Shown here: piece after piece, positions 10,652-21,741 of the stretch
How the letters are laid out: each line of letters opens with the position of its first letter
Numbering within the stretch: the stretch's first letter is position 1
NCBI GenBank assembly: GCA_030737835.1
Contig: JAUJYN010000012.1
Location: 5,451,731-5,515,730, forward strand
Direction: 5' to 3'
DNA length: 64,000 nucleotides
Source of the DNA: Acorus gramineus
Lineage: Eukaryota > Streptophyta > Magnoliopsida > Acorales > Acoraceae
Position numbers and translations under genes: made by a program
Notes under the pieces: model-generated
The model's input: only the letters and a program-made list of their open reading frames with translations
What the model was told of the DNA's origin: nothing
Databases searched by the model: none

Positions 10652-12788
10652 CTTGAAAATCCAAATGCCACATCTTTCCACTGGTATTCCACAAAGTTTA
10701 GAAAAGATCTTTTGTATTAGAACAAAATATTTCTCAAAACTGTGGGGAAAAAAATAATTAAAAGGACCAAAAGTGACATGATACGAGTGAAAGAAACTGG
10801 CTTCATCTTACTTAAGTCATACCTAAGATCTAATTACTCAATGTTCAAGGAGGAGCCACTCTGGAAGACCAACCGTCATGATAAAAAAAACAAGATATTG
10901 AGGACCTAAACTCAAATGAAGCAAAAATAATGACACAATCATACTCCTAGAAAATATGTTTTATCTTCAGTGTAACCATCAAACGGAATCAATAAAACTT
11001 GACATGCAGTATATTAACTACAAATAATCCCACATGGATACAAGGAAATAGGGAAAAAAACATATCAGATTACTGGAAAGAGTTTGAACTACTAAGGAGC
11101 ACTGTTCTCTATAAACCTGCAAACCTGTTTCTCCTATGAGCGTCTCCAATAAAATCCTTGACAATTCCCACAAATCCGATTGAGCACCTTCTCCATCGAG
11201 GAACTGTATCTGCGGTATTTGGAATTCTACCTGGAAAAAAAAAGCAAAAAAGTGTTTGGATCTGAATCAGATGGAAGTTCCACTCTGTTTGTGGGTTATG
11301 AAATAACTTGATTAATCGATGGAAATTGGGGAAGCAAACTGATTTCAATTCAGAACTAACCCAAGGAAAACTAATTTTCTCTCACAACTGATTCAATGCC
11401 TATGTACAATGCACAAACCAGGATATCCATATGGATCAATAACCAATAGTGTGAATTACCATTTTGCAGATATGGAACATGGGTGATGGTGGGCGTAACT
11501 CATTTTTATTATTATTTGCTTTCCATTGCATTGTACGTGATGATACTAATATGTACTAACATGAGATAATAGTATTATGCACATATTTTTAATTGAAAAG
11601 GTTTAGTAGCATATGATGATGGCTAGATACAATCACTGGATGTAGATATAAAACTTGGCAAATATTTAGTACAAAAATATAGAAAAGTCAAATATAAATG
11701 ACACACAAACACAAGTACGAACAACACTATGCATAATCACACGAGCCCTTTACCTTTTTCCCCTGTTATGAATTTAGGGGTATGATATTATTCTTTACAT
11801 ATAAAATTATGTGGTTTACATACACAGTACATATGCATGATTAAAAAAAAAATCATATACTATGCAGCATATACTCACTTCATATAGTTATGGTTTATGT
11901 CCAATATAAAGGATAGTATAACAAACAGCTAATAATGTAACATCGTCATGAAAAAGCAGATGAGTCGGAAATGGTACATATCAATTTTATAACATAACCA
12001 TTAAATTGGTTATATATAACTTAATTAGAAATTGGGTAGTAGTGAGAGGGTTGAACTGAGGATAATTTTTCTGTTCAGTAGATTCCTCTTCTACTGCTCT
12101 CCTGTTAAGTAGTTTTTTTTTTTCTGTGCCATTTGTTTTCGCTTTATGGCATTGTATTCCTACCAGTTGTTTTAAAAGTATATAACCTTTAATTTGACTA
12201 TAAAATTGGCCATATCAACTGCAACACACATAAAAACACCTGGAGACATTAACAGATGGGTCAAAGAACTATCAACTTATCAAGTCACCTAACAGATCAG
12301 CTTATGCAAACCAATCATACATAAAAATCTCACAGTTTCCAATAATTCACACAAGAATACCACATTAAAACTTACACTCATTCCACCTGAAGAGAGGAAC
12401 AGTGTACTTGCCCTACTTGATTGTCGGATCCCGTCCTCTAAATCAGATGGTAAGTCTCTGGAAAATCAAATTGAAAAAACTTCAAAAAAATGAAAACCAA
12501 CAATTGTGCCATCAAAGAAATGTATTTAAAAAGAAAATGAAAACCTGTCATCTTCTTCTTCACCAAGCGCGATATCACCGCCGCCACCGCCGCCAACATC
12601 AACAACATCTCCTCCATTGTCATTGACGTTCAATTCGGGTCCTTCGAACCTCCGTAGCTTGGCGAAGGCAAGGAATTGGCGACGGTTGATAGAGGCTGGC
12701 AAAGGGAGGTAGGGGCGGGAGGAGAAGGAGGGAGGGTTGCACCTCCAGCAATGGCCACAACAGCCTCCGCCGGCGAGAGAACGGAAAA
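10652..12788 (-). CDS. DUF1995 (LPA3-like) plastid protein gene, partial or decaying
   Basis: Three consecutive exons join in phase. Exon 12545-12788 holds a Ser/Pro-rich, transit-peptide-like stretch ending NRRQFLAFAKLRRF, then a Gly/Asp-rich linker and GEEEDD. Exon 12376-12457 reads DLPSDLEDGIRQSSRASTLF and LSSGGMS. Exon 11117-11230 reads VEFQIPQIQFLDGEGAQSDL and WELSRILLETLIGETGLQ. A likely further exon, 10652-10708, gives NFVEYQWKDVAFGF. These match the first half of the DUF1995 domain of LPA3-type chloroplast proteins, which assist photosystem assembly (family knowledge). Oddities: no in-frame ATG exists in the first exon, the frame before it hits TGA at about 12789-12791, the exon at 10.7 kb has an in-frame stop just upstream, and the domain's C-terminal half was not found. 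It may be a pseudogene or use an unseen upstream exon. Confidence 0.55.
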
Positions 12789-12889
12789 ATCAACAACCAA
12801 GATTTCACATCGATCCGACGACGGGATTTAAAGTCTATCAAAGGAGAAAGGGAAAGACATCTTATTCTATGTGGATAAAGATTAGTTAA

Positions 12890-13100
12890 GTTTTTTTGTA
12901 TTTTGAGTAAGTCAATTATAGGATTTTATCTGGACCATTGATTTTTAGGATGAACAATGGCCTAGATTAAATCACTTGATTAGTTTGTTATTTAATTTAA
13001 TAAGTGGTTGTAAGATTCAATCTAGACCATAGATCTTTAGGATGATCAATGACCTAAATTAAATCACTTTCTCATTAAATAAAATTGTAATCTCTACGGA
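12890..13100. repeat. Imperfect direct repeat upstream of the DUF1995 gene
   Basis: The ~56-base words GATTTTATCTGGACCATTGA...AAATCACTT (about 12922-12982) and GATTCAATCTAGACCATAGA...AAATCACTT (about 13014-13071) are diverged copies about 92 bases apart. Both carry TTTAGGATGA.CAATG. They lie about 130 bp upstream of the first DUF1995 exon, so they may be part of its promoter region or of a small repeat. Confidence 0.7.
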
Positions 13101-13626
13101 GAGAGACAGATTTAGATTTAGAATGAAAAGCTTCTCTTTTTTGAGATATCCTGCTATTGGATTTGTGAGGGTGTGAAACCCTAACTTTGGGTTTGAAATC
13201 TAGGATGTGAAACCCTGATCTTCTTTCTTCTTCTTTGTTTCCTCTCAAATCACATAAATCATAACTCTAACCTTAATCACATATCCATCAACCTCCATCA
13301 CATCCCGTTCTGCATCATATTATAAAAAAATTTCTTTTCATTCAACTTGTATACATAAACCTCATGCACGTGTAACACCAATCTTATTTTGGGACTATGT
13401 ATGAATTATGGTGCATTTTACTTATTTCATTTTGTTCGATCCATAGTCAAAATACATTCTCCAAACTCGCCATATGATTGATCAGTACTGAAGGATCTTC
13501 TTGTATCAAATCACGACAGGTAATCAACAGCTAGATCTAGCCAGGAACTTTATCAAAATCTTAAGGAGAGTTGATCTTTTGTGATCTTCAGTATTCTATC
13601 ATATCAAGGACCATAGTTTAAAAATA

Positions 13627-13870
13627 TATGCGGACCCCATATGTAGTGGGGTCCGCATAAGGTACATGCGATTGAATATTGTGCATTCTATTTATTTTTA
13701 AATAAAACAAATTAGTATATGGACCGTTTGAACCCTGTTCGTTCAAGGTTTGAACATATGGCCGCACATGACCGCACATTGATGACACATGCGGCGCATG
13801 TGCATATCAATGTGCGTCTAAGGGCGCACAGTGGTACGTGTAGCTGCACAGACCGGTACGTGCGGCCACA
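13627..13870. repeat. Cluster of short perfect palindromes
   Basis: 13627-13659 is a hairpin with 13-bp perfect arms (TATGCGGACCCCA / TGGGGTCCGCATA) and a 7-base loop. 13774-13815 is a second hairpin: GCACATTGAT...ACATGC facing GCATGT...ATCAATGTGC. Between them TTGAAC/GTTCAA words also pair. The block is GC- and CG-rich (GCGGC, GTGCG repeats) compared with AT-rich flanks. No coding frame is credible. Confidence 0.7.
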
Positions 13871-14159
13871 CTTTAAACTATGCGAGGGACCTTCTCAATA
13901 CTTTTGAGATGTGCCCCAATCCCCATAGCAACCCCATGCCAAGGGAGAAGGCATATGAATTATGTTGTTGGTTTATATATCCAACAATTTATTGCAGAAT
14001 TTATGTTTCAAAAGCAAATAAATTAAATATTTTGTTTATTTGGAGAAAAGAATGTTGTCATGTAGAGTTGTAGACTGACCGAAGAAGTAAGGTTTTAAAC
14101 ACATTTCCATGATGAGAAAAGAAAGTACACGTCTGATGCATGTTACAAACAACATTCTC

Positions 14160-14788
14160 ATTTATAATTCAAGTTATTAGCATAGGATTCAAAATTACAA
14201 AATTATTAACAAGAAACAAAACAACAGTTACAGATGCAAACTACCCTATCAAAGAATGTATTAGTTTTTGTGGTCTCTAGCAAACTGATACAACTCCAAC
14301 TAGCATCTTAGCACAAAAGGAATGTTTCAATAATTTGTATCAAGAAGTTTATAATGAATAACAAATTTCTCCAAGGATAAAACAATATAGACTACATAGA
14401 TTCCGCATTGTTACAATGATGGATCAGCTTCAGACTCCAGAACAAATGCCAACATCCATATACAAATCCTACACACAGACACATCATGTGAAAAACTAAA
14501 ATGCAGAGTATGAAACGAAAAGATATTCTATTAACTAAGTACCTTGTTGCAAGAGCACATTAAAATGACCTCAAGGTACCAAGAGGAGAATTGCTGCTCA
14601 AGCAGAAACAGCAGCGAGCTGTTCATATAAACATGACAGCTACTGCTTCCAGATCATTGCTGGCCCTTTTTTGTGGAGATTCTCCATCTACCTGCCTCTG
14701 ACAGAAGACAGCTCTATACAATGCAACTTGGAAAAATCATACAACAAAGGGGCTGTACTGTATGGTTGTTGAAGGTCTTCAGTTTTGA
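14160..14788 (-). other. Probable 3' UTR and flank of the PMI1-related gene
   Basis: Sequence just past the stop codon (minus-strand downstream) is less AT-biased to about 14560 and then becomes AT-rich, consistent with a 3' UTR of 200-400 bases. No alternative coding exon was found. The exact polyadenylation site cannot be read. Confidence 0.4.
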
Positions 14789-17700
14789 TTATCGCAATCT
14801 GATAGTTTCGTTGGGGAAGATGATATTGGGATTCCGTATATGAGGGTTGAGTGAAGCCAATTCTTTCCATTTGGCCCCATCACCATTAACACGAGAAGAT
14901 AGGCTCCACAAAGTATCCCCTGGTTGCACTGTTGTCGTCACTTGTGATGGTTTTGTGACAGCCTTTGACTTCATAAAGGGATGCTTATTACTTTTGCCCA
15001 TTCCACTGGCAAGCAACCAGCGGGAACCAGATTGCTGCTGCTTTGGATTACCCCATAGCTTCTTTTTTCCTGGTTCAGTCTTTAGGCCAGCAACATGAAC
15101 TTCTGTGATCTTGAATTGAGGGATAATCTCCTCCTCTTCTACTTTTTCCACTTTCTCCAAAGGAGCAGGTTTCAAATCAGACTCAGATTCAGCCAGTTCC
15201 TCACTGTTCCCTTTGTCTGAGACAGTGCTATATATTTTGGGTTTTGGAGGAACAAAAACCCTCTCAACCTGCATCAATGCAAGCATTGGAGTGCCTACTG
15301 GCTCGTAGTTGCGTAATGGATCCCGAAGCTGCACCATTAATGCTACCGTGAAATTGTTCCCCAACAAACCCCACCTTCTACCAGAGCCTTTACCCTGTCT
15401 CTTGTCTCCTTTCTTCCCTCCACCAATAAATTCTGTGCTTTTGGCATGATGAGCTGCAAGAATCTTTGATGTCCGCTCACTGGTCTGGTCTTCTTCATCA
15501 ACCACTCCAGAATCTATCCTCATCCACTCATCTAGTGTCAGTGACAAACCCATCAATCCGTCAATATCATTGCAATTTTCTTTAATGTCCATCAGCTGCA
15601 AACCTGCAGTGCCCTCTAAACCAAGAGAGCCACTCGTCCTTGCCCCTAATCCTTCCAGAGCAGATATCTCTCCAATTGAATGGGGGCTGATGTTTGAAGG
15701 AGCTTCCTCATCTGACATTCCAGATTGTATCCTCAGTCCCTCCATTGAAAGAGCTTCAATTTTGTCCATTGCAAGAGGAGCAAGGTCTTCCAGTGAGACA
15801 TATTCTGAACCCATATCTCCACCTGAAGAACCCATGTCCATTTTGGGATAACGTCTGGATGACCCTTTCCGTTGCTTCCTCTCACCAAATCCATCTTGCA
15901 TGAACCCATCTTCCGCTTCTGGTTTCGGGTGTGAAATACCCAGCCTGCCATAAGAAAACAAACAATCCAAAAAACAAAGGTTCATGTCATTCTTAGATAC
16001 ACAGAATTGTGTATTCAAACAAATTTGGGGGAGAAATTGCAAACCTCTCGCATGCTTCTAGAGTTGGTGAAACTTCCCACGCCACCTGTTGCATTGTCTT
16101 CCCCATAATGTCCTCCAAAGGCATTAGCTTGCTCGCCTGCATTGACAACTTCTCAATCCCAACAGAGGCCAACCTCTGCAATATCTCCATAATTCCTGAA
16201 CCCATCTCCGCAGGAACAACAACGGGCCTTGAGACCTGCATGATCAAGCTCCCATTATTCTTGGCATTATTAAAGAGTGTTGGGTTCATTGATCGCAAGA
16301 AACCACCATCCTTAGTCTGAATGAAGGGGCCCAAATCCTCTCCAAGAGAAGGCAAATCAAATGGATCTCTGCGGGGTGCATCAATAGGACTCCCAAACCC
16401 ACAGGCACTTTCAAGCGGGGAGCTCTCAAAGGCCTTCTCATTCAAACCCCACTCACGCATCAGATATTCCGTCTCAGCATCCTCCAACATTTTAGCCCTA
16501 GTCTTACTACCCATTGCCTGATGATCCACTTCAGCATCCTGGATGAGCGATGAGAGCGCAAAATCTTCTGGAAGGTCACCCCAATTGGGCCGGGCCAGAG
16601 GTGCCTCGTAATCAGCTCTGACTTCATTATCGTCTGAACCAAAATCAAGACCAAACATGCCATCGCAGCCACCCAAGGACTCCCTTTTGAACTGTTTCCA
16701 CAGCCGCTCTTTTGGGGAGTCAGTGTCGCTCTCCGAACTTTGACTAAATGTGCTTTGCTCGATCCCAAGCATGCTCAAGAATTCATCTGCAACAGTATCC
16801 GCCACTTCATCCAGGCTCAAATACTTGCTCGCTCTACCAGTCTTATACTCAGGCACTGCCATCGTGGATTCCAAATTTGGCTCTGGTGTCACCACTCTGG
16901 CTTGTGGAGAATCCAACACTTCAGACCCGAGAACCAATGGACCACAGAAGGTGGACTCAAAATCATCTACATTCATTTCGGCCACAGTAAACCTATCCTC
17001 TTTAGTTCCATTTTCAGAGTGTAAGAACTCTTTTTCCTCATTTGAAAATTCCTCCAAACCGTCCTCTTTCTGGTCAACTCCATCTGCCTCAACTTCGCCT
17101 TGATCCGCGATCCTGTCCACTTCTTCACCTCCTCCTTCAACTGATACTTTGACAACGTGATCTACTCCATCATGCTTTTCATATCCCACATTGGGTTCAA
17201 ATTTTAACTCATCCTTCATGGCATTTTCAATCCCCTGTTCAATCACACTGAAATTAGGCTCATCGTTGCCATTATCGATGATATTTTCAACAGGAAGCTC
17301 CACCAAATCATATGATTTCGCCTCAGCCAGCTTTGAAGCAACCAAGATACCTAATCCCACCTTCTCCCCTTCTGCACGAATCGTATCAAGACCGTCTGAC
17401 CTTGAAACCGGCAACACTTCATTGAAGACCTTAAAATCCCCGATAGATTTCGAAGGTAGGTGACGACTTTGGATCCGGTGGTCCCCAACAGAAGGGTCCA
17501 TCACAGGGAGGCTACCCGCACGCCTAACTGAGCCCTGCGTGTTCAAGACATGCTTTGTCTTCTGTTTCAAACCCATAGAGTCGGGGGTCTTATCGTCCCC
17601 AACAACACAAAAGCCAAAACTCACATTCAAAACAGCGCCTTTGGCCTTCCCCGACAAATTGAAGCTCGTTGTCCACCTCCCGCTCCTCTTCTCCTCCTCC

Positions 17701-18326
17701 AGCTCCTCCAACGTCAAGGGGAGCAGCCTTGTGAGATCGATACGGTGCCTCCCGAGATCAATCTCTGAAGCCGCGACAAGTGAAGCATGGACCGAGAACG
17801 GCCTCGCCTCATACTTAGCTGGCCTGCCGGAGCCCCCACCCCGGGTCCCGTGCACTGAGCACCGGTAGTTGAGGGCCTCCTCGAACTCCGCAACACCCTG
17901 AAACACCTTGACAGGGCGAGTCTGAAGGCCTCCACCGGAATCGCTGGTCCCTCTCCGCCAGTGAACCCGAATGCCGAGGTTGTTGAAGCTCGGTGGGAGG
18001 TCGTCAATCGAGTGCACATAGAGGGTGAACCGGATATCAAACCTACGGCTGCGATGGTGTGAGAACGCCTTCAACGGCCAGTTCCATATCGAAGAAGCGG
18101 CAGACGAAGACGGAGATGACGAAGAGGATGGCTTCTTCGCAGGTTTGTTGGAAACCCTAGATTTCGATCGGGGCAGGTCGGAGTGGACCTTTGACCGCGG
18201 ATCGGAAGGCTTGTTCAGGAAAAGTGCGTCGCTGAGCACCTCGATCTCGTCGAGGAGCCGTCCGTTGCCCGATTCTTCGGGATTCCGCCTCCGTCCAGGA
18301 TCCACCGTCCTCCTCGCCGATGACAT
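14789..18326 (-). CDS. PLASTID MOVEMENT IMPAIRED 1-RELATED protein
   Basis: This is a complete two-exon gene: exon 1 is 16045-18326 (ATG at 18326), exon 2 is 14789-15944 (TAA at 14789-14791). The donor GAGAG|GTTTGC and acceptor GGCAG|GCTGGG join in phase through a split Arg codon, giving 1145 residues. Residues about 95-240 form the NT-C2 (EEIG1/EHBP1-type) domain: RRFDIRFTLYVHSIDDLPPS, IRVHWRRG, EIDLGRHRIDLTRLLPL, KGAVLNVSFGF. A long acidic, Glu/Asp/Ser-rich middle follows, then conserved blocks SLDEVADTVADEFLSMLGIE and EYLMREWGLNEKAFE, a hydrophobic VSRPVVVPAEMGSGIMEILQ segment, and MALMQVERVF-like motifs in exon 2. The last ~50 residues are LysM-like (PGDTLWSLSSRV, WKELASLNPHIRNPN). Family members act in chloroplast and nuclear positioning and endomembrane actin control in the cytosol (family knowledge). 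No signal peptide is seen. Confidence 0.93.
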
Positions 18327-20340
18327 CTCTCAATCAATCAATCCTGCAAACAACGGGAAATTGGGGATTCTCGAAGCCTGGAAAACCCTAATCGCAGAGA
18401 CGCAAAAAAACAAAACAAAAATTACTTTGGTTTCTTCAATTTGATTTTGGCGTTTGAGCAGGCGAGGTTGGGACAGAGAGAGAAGGCCTTTGCTTTGGTT
18501 GATTGGTTCCTTTGAATTGAAAGACTGATTGATGAGAGTTTCGTGAGACGATTAGATTTGAATATAAACAAGTAGGTCTGTCTGTCTCGTTTTGCTTACA
18601 GAGATTTTGAAATGCAAGAGGGGGATTGGAACGTTCGAAAATTGGGTATTATTGTTCACGTGTGACGCGTGACGCGTGACTTGATTTATTATGATTAATT
18701 ATTGGGGAAGTAAGAATATGCTCGATTTGGGTGTCATTTTGAATTGAATGCGTCTTGTCCTTGGCTTCACGCTTGGAATTTTCACTTTATACTTATTTGA
18801 AAATCTGGTTCTTCTCTCGCTTGGGAACTGTGGGCGGGAGTATTACCGCGGGTCTCAAATTTCTTCTCTTTTCTTAAGCTTTGTTACACACGCAAAAGCA
18901 TGCAAGCCCCTCTTATATATCATTTGATGTGTCAATATTTTATTAGTTATATAGTTATTTTTTATAAAAAAAAAAAAAAAGTTAAATATTAAAATACTCC
19001 TAATTATTACCTACCCCCGTTTTCACTTCTTTTTTTTCTCTTTTTCCATTTTTTTTCACCGGTAACCGTCCCTCATGACATTTCAAATCCGATTAAAATA
19101 TTTGTTAGTTTTCAAATATCAAATTTGAACCGAAAAAATCAGTGAAAAAAAATCCCTCTTGTGTAAAACGTTGAAAAAGACCTATTATATTATTAAAGAA
19201 TCGATTTGAAACAAAACATTTCATCCGAAGATTCTTCTACAGCCAAAAAAATGGGTACAAAACATTTTTTTGGTATTTCATAAAAATTGTCTATTGTATT
19301 TGATGATGGTGTTGATTGCATTGATTTTTTTTTTAGGGTTTTTTTTTAATATTAACAAAAGTAACTTTTTTTTTTTACATAAATCTGAAATGTATGATTA
19401 AATTTTTTTATGTTCGTTATTGAAATGTAGTTGACAAAATCATATGAGTGTTTTCGGATTTCATCAACAACATGTATTTTGATTTTTCTTAACAGTACTG
19501 CTATGCGTAATGAGACCTTGTAGTAAATGTAACTAGCTCTAAGTTGTTACAGGTGTATATAAATGTTCAGCAAATGTAACTAACTATTACAGTGTATTGA
19601 AAAATATAATTTTATTTGAAATGTAACTAATTATTATTAAAAAAAAATGTAAATAACTAGTAAAAAGAATTATGTTTATTGAGTTGTATAATGATAATGA
19701 CATCCTAAATGTAACTTGATTGACAATGTGACATTATCATCTAAATTTTTTTAGTTTGTGCCTTTATATCTCGTGATTTATATTTCCTTAATCATTACGT
19801 GTTCGTTGCTGTTGCTGTTAAGCAAATGTAACTAAATTATATACTATGTAACTATTTTATGTTACAAAAAAAATATCTTCATAATCATTTGTTTCTAAGT
19901 ATTCAAAAATGTCATTCCAACACTTGAGCAAATGCTTTTGTACATTGCTTCTCAACTTCAACAATGAAATCTTTCTGCGCACTGCCATCCGCATAAAATG
20001 TAACTGATTCCACAGTATTTCCAAGATTGAAATGCTGATAATTATCAAATAAAACTAATAGTTACTGTTATAATCACTTAAAATAAGAAAAACATAAAAA
20101 CAAAAAATGGAATAATAAAACTCATAGTTCCACTAAACATTATATTAAGAGTCGTTCATATTTTGGAATGAAACTTTGTTTCACAATTACGTTGCCCTGC
20201 AAAGTAGTTACATTTGTCAATGTAACTAGTATTACTTAGAAAAACATTTAATAATTTAATTACATTTTATAAAAAAAAGAAGCCAAACCAAAAAATAAGT
20301 GGAAAGAAAAAAACCAAATAATGGGTTAAATATTTAACTG
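18327..20340. other. PMI1-related promoter and AT-rich intergenic region
   Basis: 18327-18560 is the likely 5' UTR and core promoter region for the minus-strand gene; a tandem GTGACGCGTGACGCGTGAC lies at about 18662-18681. From about 19500 to 20240 the word ATGTAACTA/ATGTAACT recurs many times, mostly on the plus strand, with the reverse complement near 20205. This looks like a degenerate low-complexity repeat. No gene is supported. Confidence 0.5.
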
Positions 20341-20344
20341 ACAT

Positions 20345-21250
20345 TCAAAATGTTAAGCAAATGGACTAGAAGACTGATGATTACTAGAATGGAATGGAGT
20401 AGCAACAGATTTGACTAATTTACAACCCTCAAAAATAGAAAGAGGAGAAAAGGAAACACGACCTAAATCAGCAGACTGAAAAAGGTCTTTAAGACGAGAC
20501 TCAGAAACATGAACTAACAATTTATTCCACAGGTCAGTAACAGAGGTGATAATGCCACAGAAAACTAATGGATCAGGTACAGGAAGATGAAAATACTCCA
20601 CATAATATAGTCCATCAATCCTATGACCAACACCAATCCACTCTGCCCTGAATGTGGATCCTGCATAAAACACTTAGAAGAGGTAAAGGTAACGGTGAAT
20701 CCAGAATCACACAAGTGACCAATAGACATAAGATTCATGCAAAGCTCATGAGCATGCAAAACAAATGGTAATAAAAGTTGGCCAGTAGGGTCAGAGGTGG
20801 TGGTAATCGATCCGAACTGCGTGATGACTAAAGAAGAGCCATTAGCAGTATAAATCGATGGTAAGTGAGAGGGTGTAGGTGAGCATGCGGTGAGGACAAA
20901 ACTATTAGGTGTCATGTGATGCGAAGCACCCGAATCAATAACCAATAAGCAGGAGTATCCATAAGAGAAGAAAAGGCAAAGGGAGTAGAAGAACCAGAAA
21001 AAGACTACTGCAGAATGAGGTGGTGTAGACGCCGATTGATTTGATCAAGCTGATCCGAGTGTGGCTGAACGGAGCCAATCAAAATAGCAGTCGCAACGGC
21101 AACATGAGGAAGATGATGTCCTCATCTTTTTGGTCTATGGCGCTTCTTAGCAGGCCTTCGTCTTTTTGGTCTAAGACGCTTCTTAGCAGGAGCAGACCCC
21201 AAGATGCCCTTATAGATGAATGACGAAATGGATTGACGAGACACCATTGT
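20345..21250 (-). mobile_element. Ty1/copia gag-protease/pre-integrase fragment
   Basis: The minus strand reads a retroelement pol fragment. From about 21250 a short frame begins MSNINPPQT and contains a duplicated basic motif KKRLRPKR / KKRHRPKR, then stops. At 20565-20945 comes the aspartic protease signature VIDSGASHHMTPNSF, followed by SLVITQFGSI and LHAHELCMNLMSIGHLCDSG, typical of copia between protease and integrase. After a frameshift, RIGVGHRIDGLYYVEYFHLP and HVSESRLKDLFQSADLGRV give the pre-integrase (GAG_pre-integrs) region. It stops at about 20353, before the integrase core. The copy is broken by frameshifts and truncated at both ends. Confidence 0.85.
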
Positions 21251-21379
21251 ACAGGTGCGTGTTTGAGGAGGATTGATATTTGACATTTACTGATTTTAGA
21301 TGAGGCTAAAAATCAAACGATAATGTCGGGGACTTAAAATCGATCAAAATGGACCTTTGGAACACCTTAATCGCACCTT

Positions 21380-21741
21380 CAAATAAAAATATATGATGCA
21401 ATTACGGTTTTAGTGTCGACGGTGGCGTTGGACGGCTTTTGGGAGCGGTGGCCAACGGTGGCTGGGGACAGCAGAGGGCTGCCAACGGCAGGGAACGGCG
21501 ACTGGAGGGCTGTCAGAGAACTGTCGGAGGCGGTGAAGGGCTGCCAGAGGACAACCAGCGACAGCGCAGGGCAGCCAAAGGGCTACTGGAGGGAGGCAGC
21601 TCGTAGGGTGGCGTTGGGCCGAGGGTGATGGCCGGCAATGCTAGAGGGCGGTCGGAGGTAGGGTGGTGCTTGGCGGAGGGCGGTCCGCGACGGAATTCGG
21701 TGACCGCGGCAGTGGTGCACCACTACCGGAGCAGGCGGAAC
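21380..21741. other. GC-rich Gly/Ala-coding-like stretch before an LTR
   Basis: A sharply GC-rich block of GGTGGC, GGAGGG and GCCAACGG words sits between the copia fragment and the LTR-like element. It resembles the GC-rich block at 48720-49270 in composition, so it may belong to the same kind of retroelement. No reliable protein is encoded. Confidence 0.4.
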
